NCBI GenBank assembly: GCA_964603905.1
Contig: CAZRWH010000014.1
Span: 1 to 30,870 of the forward strand
Length of the DNA stretch: 30,870 nt
Source of the DNA: CAZRWH01 sp964603905
Lineage (GTDB): Bacteria > Patescibacteriota > Gracilibacteria > UBA1369 > UBA12470
Direction: 5' to 3'
Shown: positions 15,405-22,700 of the stretch, piece after piece
Layout: the number at the start of each line of letters is the position of its first letter
Position numbering within the stretch: the stretch's first letter is position 1
The notes under the pieces: generated by a model
Seen by the model: the letters and a program-made list of their open reading frames with translations, nothing else
Database searches by the model: none
Told to the model about the DNA's origin: nothing
Position numbers and translations under genes: made by a program

Positions 15405-15602
15405 ATGGGAACTCCAAAAAACACAAACAATCCAATGGAAGGTGATCGATGGGCAACCTACGGGAAGCCACGACCAGAAGCTCGTGAAGCTGATGCAACA
15501 GATATTACTCCAGTAAGAGAAGCAACAGGCGAAAGAGTATCGGTTGTTGTACCGGAAGATCTAGGCACAATCAAGGCCACTCAACGAAAAATGGAAATGT
15601 AA
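15405..15602 (+). CDS. small hypothetical protein, 65 aa, downstream of the ilv attenuator
   Basis: Not recognised. Polar, Pro/Glu/Lys/Arg-rich and probably disordered in its first half (ending near DATDITPVREATGERV), with no signal peptide. It is the first gene after the attenuator terminator, so if attenuation works it is one of the controlled genes. Spacing to the next gene is 28 bp. A connection with amino acid metabolism would be by position only. Confidence 0.55.
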   Translation: MGTPKNTNNPMEGDRWATYGKPRPEAREADATDITPVREATGERVSVVVPEDLGTIKATQRKMEM

Positions 15603-15630
15603 TTTAATAAATAACCTAACCCAAAAAACT

Positions 15631-15861
15631 ATGAACGCACCAGCATTGAAGCTAGTACCAGACCTTCCACTGGTTAACCCAGACGGGACAAACAACTGGG
15701 AAGAACGCGAAAGATTAAGTCACGACTTAATGCCGTTAGGACCAGATTATCAGAATGTACAAGACACTGTTTCTGCAGCAGTATCATCTCTCGGAGTAAA
15801 CCAAGATCCAGAAGCGGTTGCTGTAGCTACAAGAAAAGCTGTTTTCGACGCTTTTGTGTAA
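15631..15861 (+). CDS. small hypothetical protein, 76 aa, in the ilv region
   Basis: Not recognised. The N-terminal half is Pro/Asn-rich (ALKLVPDLPLVNPDGTNNW) and the second half is one or two amphipathic helices (QNVQDTVSAAVSSLG, PEAVAVATRKAVFDAFV). It has no signal or membrane segment. The start is preceded by a G-free stretch of about 25 nt. It lies between the attenuator and ilvC, with a terminator-like hairpin 13 bp after its stop. Confidence 0.6.
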   Translation: MNAPALKLVPDLPLVNPDGTNNWEERERLSHDLMPLGPDYQNVQDTVSAAVSSLGVNQDPEAVAVATRKAVFDAFV

Positions 15862-15874
15862 ACTCCAAAAATTT

Positions 15875-15914
15875 GCCACCAACCTGCATTCGCTGTAAGT
15901 TGGTGGCGATTTTT
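15875..15914 (+). terminator. terminator-like hairpin immediately before ilvC
   Basis: A perfect 9-bp stem, GCCACCAAC (15875-15883) with GTTGGTGGC (15899-15907), then GA and five T. It ends 11 nt before the ilvC ATG, so it either ends the small-gene transcript or is a second control point. Confidence 0.7.
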
Positions 15915-15925
15915 AAATCTAAGAA

Positions 15926-16948
15926 ATGGCCAAAATTGACTTCGGTGGAGTAGTAGAAGAAGTGATAACTCAAGAGGAGTTTTCAATGCAAAAAGCACGA
16001 GATCTTATAAAAGACAAACGCATCGCAGTCCTAGGTTATGGGGTCCAAGGCCAAGGCCAGTCACTCAACCTGAGAGACAACGGTTTCGACGTAATAATCG
16101 GTCAGCGAAAAGATACAGCCTCATGGCAAAAAGCTGTCGATGACGGTTGGTCACCAATGCCAATAGATGAAGCAGCTGCAGAAGCTGATATCATTCTTTA
16201 CTTGCTTTCTGACGCAGGCCAAAAAGAGGCATGGCCTCAGATTCTGCCTCATCTTTCACCCGGCAAAGTTCTCGTCTTCGGCCACGGCTTTTCCATAACT
16301 TTTCAAGATCAAACCGGCGTAGTCCCACCAGAAGGGATCGACGTAATTATGGTCGCCCCAAAAGGCCCAGGAATCGACCTCCGACGAAAAGGAATAAACG
16401 CAAGTTACGCAGTACATCAAAACGCATCAGGACAGGCTCGCGAAATAGCACTTGCACTAGCAATCGGAATCAATTCTACATACGTTTTCGAAACAACTTT
16501 TGAAAAAGAAACTATTAGCGACCTGGTCGGCGAGCGTGGAACACTTGTCGGTGCAATCGCCGGGGTTATGGAAGCCCAATACAACGAACTCCGCAAACGC
16601 GGACACAGCCCGAGCGAGGCCTTCAATGACACTGTAGAAGAAGCAACTCGAAGCCTGGTCCCGCTCATCAACGAGAAAGGGCTCACATTCTTGCTAGAGA
16701 ACGCAAGCACCACGGCTCAACGTGGGGCGCTCGATTGGAGCCAGGAATTTCGAGATGCAACAGCACCAGTATTCGAGCGTCTATACGATAGCGTTGCAAG
16801 CGGAAAAGAAACTCGGATAGCACTCGATTCATGTTCAGATCCAAACTACCGCGAAAAGCTTGATGCAGAAATTGACGCAATAAAAAACTCTGAGATGTGG
16901 AAGGTAGGGGAAGCGACTAGGAGTTTGAGACCGACAGACATGTCATAA
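15926..16948 (+). CDS. ilvC: ketol-acid reductoisomerase, Bacteroidota/fungal type
   Basis: NADPH- and Mg-dependent isomeroreductase, the second common step of valine and isoleucine synthesis. The 340-aa protein has the Rossmann motif GYGVQGQGQ (37-45), VAPKGPG and the knotted C-terminal domain with metal-site segments SDLVGERGTL and the glutamates of NDTVEEATRSL. Most bacterial IlvC start near the Rossmann motif with GYGSQGHAHA. This one has a 30-residue N-terminal extension (MAKIDFGGVVEEVI) and GHSPSEAFNDTVEEAT, STTAQRGALDW and NYREKLDAEI segments, as I recall from Bacteroidota IlvC and fungal Ilv5. That supports the chosen start and suggests horizontal transfer. No other ilv or leu gene is in the window. 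Expression probably depends on read-through from the leader at 15195. Confidence 0.95.
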   Translation: MAKIDFGGVVEEVITQEEFSMQKARDLIKDKRIAVLGYGVQGQGQSLNLRDNGFDVIIGQRKDTASWQKAVDDGWSPMPIDEAAAEADIILYLLSDAGQKEAWPQILPHLSPGKVLVFGHGFSITFQDQTGVVPPEGIDVIMVAPKGPGIDLRRKGINASYAVHQNASGQAREIALALAIGINSTYVFETTFEKETISDLVGERGTLVGAIAGVMEAQYNELRKRGHSPSEAFNDTVEEATRSLVPLINEKGLTFLLENASTTAQRGALDWSQEFRDATAPVFERLYDSVASGKETRIALDSCSDPNYREKLDAEIDAIKNSEMWKVGEATRSLRPTDMS

Positions 16949-16957
16949 ATAAAAAAT

Positions 16958-16986
16958 TTGCACTCAACCTGGATTTTAGGTAATAA
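16958..16986 (+). promoter_or_regulatory. promoter for the antiporter operon
   Basis: TTGCAC (16958-16963), exactly 17 bp, TAATAA (16981-16986) preceded by GG. The leader would be about 115 nt, with a hairpin and an ACT-rich tract. Confidence 0.6.
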
Positions 16987-17023
16987 TGATCGGGCAAACG
17001 CAAAACGGACCAATTGGGCCGAA

Positions 17024-17050
17024 GATTTTGTCAGGCCGGTGCGCAAAATC
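17024..17050 (+). other. leader hairpin of the antiporter mRNA
   Basis: GATTTTG (17024-17030) pairs with CAAAATC (17044-17050) around a 13-nt GC-rich loop. No U-run follows. It stands just before the unstructured ACT tract. Confidence 0.4.
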
Positions 17051-17054
17051 GCAT

Positions 17055-17108
17055 AACTACCACTACGACTACCTACACTACAACTACTACTAACAACTAC
17101 AACTACCT
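17055..17108 (+). repeat. 54-nt ACT/ACA/ACC tract abutting the antiporter start codon
   Basis: Starts AACTACCACTACGACTACCT and continues in ACT/ACA/ACC triplets directly into the ATG at 17109. It holds a single G. There is no Shine-Dalgarno site. It is the longest of three similar leader tracts in the window. Confidence 0.75.
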
Positions 17109-18281
17109 ATGCCTTACGTAGAACTCCTCCTCCTTCTTGCTTGTGTCTGGACTATCGGACGCTTTTTTAAAAAACTTAATTGGCCTCCACTATTTGGAGA
17201 AATCCTGGCCGGTATTATCGTAGGTCCGGTTGTTTTTGGAGTGGTTGAGGAGACAGAGGCGATCAAAGTAATGGCAGAACTCGGTATTTTCTTCCTTATG
17301 CTTCATGCAGGGCTTGAGACAAGTCCAAAGGATCTTTTCAAAGCATCTAAGAGAGCGATTTTGGTAGGACTAGCTGGGGTGATTATACCTTTTGCAACAG
17401 GATTTTTTGTGTCGCATTGGTTTGGATATTCTATGCAGGAGAGTTTGTTTATTGCGATGGGTCTTTCGATTACGGCGATTGCTGTTAGTGCAAAGCTTTT
17501 CAAAGACTATTCGATCATGAGTTCTCGGGTGGCTCATATTACGATGGGTGCGGCGATTATCGACGATATATTAGGTTTGATTCTGTTCTCAGTCGTTTTG
17601 AGTGTGGCTGAACATAGTGCGATTAATTTGGCGGAGATCGCGATTTTGACTGCAAAGATAGCGGTTTTCTTCGGGATTGTGCTTGTTCTTGGGAAGAAAG
17701 GTTTCAAGAAACTTCAGAGGGTTTTTCAGGAGGGGAACAAGGGCTTTACATTTACAATTATTATCGCGCTAGCTTTTGGAGCTCTAGCCGAAGCGATTGG
17801 TCTGCACGTAATTATTGGAGCGTTCCTTGCGGGGCTGTTTATCCGTGAGGAGGTTATGGATATAAAGCTTTTCAATAAGGTAGAAGATCGTGTTTATGGG
17901 CTTTCATATAGCTTTTTGGGGCCGATTTTCTTTGCGACACTGGCGTTTCATTTGGATTTTTCTGCGTTTAAAACAGCGGCATTATTTACAGTAGTTCTGG
18001 TGCTTATTGCTATTTTAGGAAAAGTTATTGGATGTGGACTTGCAGCAAGAATGACAAAATTAAGCCGTGTTGAATCACTTGGAATTGGACTCGCAATGAA
18101 CAGTAGAGGAGCGGTTGAACTTATCATTGCTTCTATTGGACTCGAGAGAGGAATAATTGGTCCAGAGGTTTTCTCTATTTTGGTTGTAATGGCATTCGCA
18201 ACTACGATAGTATCTATTGTAGGGCTTAAGCCACTGGCTAAGTACTACAGAAAACCAAAACCACTAACACAACAAACATGA
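17109..18281 (+). CDS. CPA2-type cation/proton antiporter (Kef/NapA-like)
   Basis: A 390-aa membrane protein with about 12 hydrophobic segments and no C-terminal TrkA-N/RCK domain. Visible family features: GEILAGIIVGPVVFG (31-45), the LGIFFLMLHAGLET segment, a MGAAIIDDILGLILF helix holding the paired aspartates expected at the ion site of electrogenic CPA2 antiporters, and GAFLAGLFIR and SRGAVELIIA near the end. It probably exchanges Na+ or K+ for protons. It overlaps the next gene by ATGA (18278-18281), so the two are translated in a coupled way. TGA is its stop. Confidence 0.9.
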   Translation: MPYVELLLLLACVWTIGRFFKKLNWPPLFGEILAGIIVGPVVFGVVEETEAIKVMAELGIFFLMLHAGLETSPKDLFKASKRAILVGLAGVIIPFATGFFVSHWFGYSMQESLFIAMGLSITAIAVSAKLFKDYSIMSSRVAHITMGAAIIDDILGLILFSVVLSVAEHSAINLAEIAILTAKIAVFFGIVLVLGKKGFKKLQRVFQEGNKGFTFTIIIALAFGALAEAIGLHVIIGAFLAGLFIREEVMDIKLFNKVEDRVYGLSYSFLGPIFFATLAFHLDFSAFKTAALFTVVLVLIAILGKVIGCGLAARMTKLSRVESLGIGLAMNSRGAVELIIASIGLERGIIGPEVFSILVVMAFATTIVSIVGLKPLAKYYRKPKPLTQQT

Positions 18282-18667
18282 CACCAACAACTGTTCTAAT
18301 GGCCCAAATCATTGGTCCTATTTTGGCGATCTCGGCAATCGGAGTTTTGCTGAATTTGAAGAAACTTCCAAAGATGATTGATGACATGGGAAAAAACATA
18401 GCATTCCTTTATGTGACAGGGATGTTTACTCTGATCTTGGGAGTAATTGCTGTGACTGTTCACAGTCAATGGGACAACCTAGTTGCAATTATAGTATCTG
18501 TTCTTTGTTGGATGGCCCTTATCAAAGGAGCGGTCTTTATGGTTGCGCCTGACCATCTGATGAAGCTCGGTAAGAAAATGGTAAAAAACCAAATGCTATA
18601 TTTGATATCAGCTGTTGTAATGGCAATCCTGGGGTTGTATCTGGTTTGCCAAGGATATTTCGGCTAA
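18278..18667 (+). CDS. small four-TM membrane protein coupled to the antiporter
   Basis: A 129-aa hydrophobic protein with four predicted helices (about 8-27, 42-62, 67-86, 105-127) and a central DHLMKLGKK loop. Layout and the LKKLPKMIDDMGKN motif resemble a widespread uncharacterised family of small bacterial membrane proteins; I cannot name it. Start and stop overlap with the antiporter (ATGA) argues for a stoichiometric or accessory subunit. Its TAA overlaps the TAG of the convergent hydrolase (18664-18667). Confidence 0.8.
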   Translation: MTPTTVLMAQIIGPILAISAIGVLLNLKKLPKMIDDMGKNIAFLYVTGMFTLILGVIAVTVHSQWDNLVAIIVSVLCWMALIKGAVFMVAPDHLMKLGKKMVKNQMLYLISAVVMAILGLYLVCQGYFG

Positions 18668-19602
18668 ATGATCAAATCTCTAAGATCGAGAGAAGTCAAA
18701 TCATGGCCCTCATTTGGCATATCCAAACGAGATACGCGCCCAACAATCATTTCCACCAGATTCGCGTGTTCCGGCGTAATAAGATTGTCTGCGCCAGCCA
18801 TAACAACTTGAACTGCAGTATCGGATAGATAAGGTGCAAGGGTGTCTATGTGATAGTAAAAATCTTCTGTAAAGAGAAGCTTGTGTTCGTCGAATAGATG
18901 TTGGCCTGAGCACAAATATTGTCTTTCTGTCCCCATTAAGACTTCATGCAGAATATGTTTCGCCAAGACATAATTGTCTCTTAACCCAAATCGAAGTCCA
19001 AGAGGATGACCACCTTGGTAATCACTTCCCAAAAGAACGTTGCGAACAAAAGGAGTTAAGTACGAAACAGAGTGAGGAGGTGGCACATCATGGTCAGCCA
19101 TTTTTCGTATAGTTCTCATCAAGGCCGAAGCACCGTAAGAATGCCCAGCAAGATGAATACGACATCGGTCAGCTATAGCATTTCGGATTCCGCAAACCAT
19201 TTTTTCAAGCTGGCTGAGGTAATTCTCAAGCTCAAATTGGCTTCCAAAAAGTTCAGGACAGAATGTGTTAACAAGCTCCATGTCATTGTGATCTGCTAGG
19301 TTGGCTCCTTCAACATTTTCAGGCCTTAGGCCGGTTGCAATCATTACCAAAACAGCAACTTTTTCTTGCTCAGAAACAAAGCAGTGAGCTTTTTCTTCTA
19401 TGCCTACCTCTACTTTTGGGCCTCCGTTTCTCCATTCAACGCCAGGTAGCCCATGTTGAATTACAAGCAAGTCTTCTGCTTGTCCAAGTCCAGCAAGATT
19501 TTCGTTGCAAATCAGCTTTCCGCAAGCTCCACCAGAAGAAACCAAAGCTTCTTTTGTGTCTCGTCGATGAGAAGTTAGAGGAATGAGCTGAGGAGATCGC
19601 AT
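18664..19602 (-). CDS. alpha/beta-hydrolase-fold protein
   Basis: About 312 aa from the ATG at 19602, which I prefer because the upstream extension of the frame runs through the intergenic promoter region. It carries the nucleophile elbow AGHSYGAS (Ser155), a plausible acid in MAGADNLITPEHA and the terminal histidine in NEGHDLTS, completing a Ser-Asp-His triad. HGLPG (50-54) may provide the oxyanion hole. Without a signal peptide it is probably cytosolic. The substrate is unknown; esterase, lipase or peptidase are all possible. It diverges from the mutS-like gene across 99 bp. Confidence 0.8.
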   Translation of the reverse strand: MRSPQLIPLTSHRRDTKEALVSSGGACGKLICNENLAGLGQAEDLLVIQHGLPGVEWRNGGPKVEVGIEEKAHCFVSEQEKVAVLVMIATGLRPENVEGANLADHNDMELVNTFCPELFGSQFELENYLSQLEKMVCGIRNAIADRCRIHLAGHSYGASALMRTIRKMADHDVPPPHSVSYLTPFVRNVLLGSDYQGGHPLGLRFGLRDNYVLAKHILHEVLMGTERQYLCSGQHLFDEHKLLFTEDFYYHIDTLAPYLSDTAVQVVMAGADNLITPEHANLVEMIVGRVSRLDMPNEGHDLTSLDLRDLII

Positions 19603-19630
19603 TAAATTTTTCTTACAAAAAATAGACAAG

Positions 19631-19659
19631 ACTCTAATCTTATTGACTTGGAAAGTCAA
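19631..19659 (-). promoter_or_regulatory. hydrolase promoter with perfect palindrome over the -35
   Basis: Minus strand TTGACT (19659-19654), 17 bp, TAGAGT (19636-19631). The -35 is one arm of TTGACTT-GGA-AAGTCAA (19643-19659), a perfect inverted repeat. A similar TTGAC-N6-GTCAA overlaps the promoter at 8322. Confidence 0.5.
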
Positions 19660-19664
19660 ATAAA

Positions 19665-19693
19665 TTGCCCTTCTGTTACCAATCTGGTAAAAA
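19665..19693 (+). promoter_or_regulatory. probable promoter of the mutS-like gene
   Basis: TTGCCC (19665-19670), exactly 17 bp, TAAAAA (19688-19693) preceded by GG. The ATG at 19702 lies 8 nt after the -10, suggesting an almost leaderless mRNA. This also argues against the upstream ATG at 19648. Confidence 0.45.
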
Positions 19694-19701
19694 CTACCCT
19701 T

Positions 19702-22700
19702 ATGAATGAAGCAGAAAAGAAGCAAAATCAGGCGCCAGACAAATTGCCATCTCAGCCGTCGGCGGAGATACGCGCAGCTGTCGCTGAACTAGGGATAGAT
19801 GAGTCAAATGATCTGATGGAAGGCTTCAGCATGGAGGCTTTGCTAGGTCCAAGCAATGCAGCGTATGTGCAGATAAACAGCGCCGACAAAGAGGTTAGCG
19901 GTGTCGAAGATAATAAGAGGTATTATCCGGAAGCCATCAAAGGAGTTCCCGAGGCGGAGACTATTTACAGGTTGATTATGCAGCCTTCTACGGATCTTAA
20001 GCAGATTAAACAGAGGCAGGCTTTGGTCGACTCAATGATTGGAATAGAGAACTTGGATGAAATAGTGGGTCTGAAAAACGAAGCTTACAATATAAAAACA
20101 GGTATCAACGGGCTTTTTGCAACTATTTCGATTAACGATTATGAGACCGCCATTGCAATCGAATCTTTTAGGAATGGAAGATTGCCAAAAGCGATGCACG
20201 GATACATTTATCAGCAAATCGAACTGATTGAACAAGGAGCGAGAGCTCTTAATCAATTAATTGAAATATTTGAAGGGATGCAAGATCCATTTATAAGAAA
20301 AGCGATGCTCGAGACGCTAAAAGAGTCTAGGGATTTGATTCAAAAGTTCGACAAAAAGTATTTCATGGAGGCCGATATCGAAGAGATAATGGATCGAGAA
20401 TCTGTTGCATGTGCAGAAAAGTGCCAAAAAAGGTTAATAATGTCTGCCGTTTTTATTGAATTTGCTCGCATTGTATTGGCGGAAGAGTACGGACGCGCAT
20501 CTTTCGACAAATCAAAACCTCACAGTTACAGAGGTGCTCACTGTTTTGCTAGAAAGAAAGAAGGGCAAGTTTTGACACAATCAGATACAGGTCAGGACAG
20601 TCAAATCAGACTGTATTCAGGGCCAAACAACTCAGGAAAATCGTACAGCGGACTTAAGACAGCATACTTTGCTCAAAAGCTTGCGCAGTCTTTCGGACAC
20701 GGGCCGTTTCAAGAGCTTAATTCACCGGTTGTATTCGACTCTTTTCACTATTTAGACCGAAGTTCGACAGATCACAAAAACAACTTGAGCGCTTTTGGAG
20801 CGGAGATGGAAGAGCTTAATAATATGCTTGATAATTTAGGTGAGAATCCATTCATTTGTATGGATGAAAGTGGGTCTACAACAGATCGAAAAGGTGCGTA
20901 TCAACTTAATCGTGCAACACTTTTGTTTTTGAAGGGGAAAGGCGCAAAAATACAGATCGCAAGTCACAATGAGGACCTTATTAGATGGGCGCACGAACAG
21001 GACCAAGATATCCGCGTTTACCATTTCCCTGCAACATTTCAGGCAGGTGCTAGCGAGCCTAAATACAGTCGGAAACTAACAGATGGCCCAGGTGAGTCAC
21101 ACGCAATCGAGGTTGCAAGAAGTCATGGGCTACCTGAAAAAATTTTGGAAGTAGCGCAGCAGTTCTTAGACGGAAATTATGTAAAAGCTACGCTCCCGGA
21201 GCTAAAGCCGATACCCGTTGAATCTTACACAGAAGAAGAACGTGCCAAAATGAAGAAAGGATCAAAAAGCATAGTTAGCATTGTGCCAACGCCGATTGAA
21301 AATCCTAGAGACCAATTCATGAGCAATCGTCATTGGGGGCGAAAGCCTGAAACCTTGTCTCACATGTTGTCTGATGATAGTGATTTCAAGTTGTGCTTGC
21401 GTGACGAAGGAGGATTTATAAACGATTTCTTATTCAAAAGTCCTTCGATCTCAACTAAAGATACACTCGAAAGACAGCGCATGTTCGACCAGATAATCGC
21501 AAGAGATGAAATAGGAAAAATGAAACAAATAGCCGCGGGCATTAAAGCCGTGGCAAGCCTGGCGGCGGGGTATGGAGTTGCCGGACGGGACGCGATGATT
21601 TTTAACATAGCTTTAAATCCATTTAATAGAAGCGACATAACTCTAAGTGGCGTTGAAGGACTGATAATTTATCTTGAATTCAATCAAAAACTTCTAGGTG
21701 ACAAGTTCCCATTCGACAAGGAACTCGACGAGCTAAAGAGAGCCAAAGAGCTGAGGGATAAAATTGAAGAAATGAAAAAAGAAAGAGACATTGATGAAGT
21801 TTTGATATTTTTACATGGGAAAATAACAGGCCCAATTACAGATCCGGCCACATTGGAGATGTTTTTCAAACTATCTTCAGAAGATGAACAGCCTGCAGAG
21901 AATCGAGGAGTAGGAGAAGTAACAACCGAGCGAGTACTTAGCTATTTGAAATGGCTGCAAGTAAACAAAGATCAAAAGCGTTATGATCACGACGTTTACA
22001 GACTAAAAGATATGCTCAGACGACACCAAGAAGACGTGCAGTTCGATAGAATTTTGGAAAGAATGGAGGAGCTTGCAAGACACAAAAAAACTTTCAACCG
22101 TATAGCTGCCGAAATAGGAGAAGACAGCCCTGAAAAATGGGGCGACAAAATAACAGTCCCCCGAATTGAAGCTCTGATGGCGAAAATTAGAGGGATGGGA
22201 TATGAAGAGGACCGATGGCAAAAACTAGAAAAACTGGATGAAATGCAAGGTGACCTTCATTACGGACAGAGATACATCAAAGTTGACGGGCACAACATCG
22301 ATACACTGAAGAGTCGGGTCATTAATTTAGGTAATTATGTTACCGCAAAACATGCGGATAAACCTCAGAGGAAGATCCCGGAAGTTTCGTTATTTGATAC
22401 GAATATCGAAGCAATCAAGCCGGAACTCCTTAAGCTACTTGATGTTTGGGATGAAATTTTTGGGGGGACAGGATACGACAGTTTTTACACCCCAGATAAT
22501 GACGGATATTTGTTCCCAATGGTGCTTAGAAGGCTTCTTGATACACGGGATTATCCAAAAGAGTTCCTTGATCACATGAGGAGTTACGACTCTGTCGATT
22601 TGCATCAGGTCGCAAGCAGTTTAGAAGACCAATTTGTCGACTATTTATTCGGTGAAGACGTGTCTCAAAGCCCATTAATGCCAGAAGGTACAATCGCTCA

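Noticed and set aside
16987..17054. Known riboswitch before the antiporter
   Set aside because: Only one simple hairpin is visible, and no conserved aptamer motif could be recognised.
19648..19701. Longer mutS-like protein starting at 19648 (18 more residues)
   Set aside because: That start lies upstream of the predicted promoter and inside the palindrome shared with the divergent gene; the ATG at 19702 fits better.
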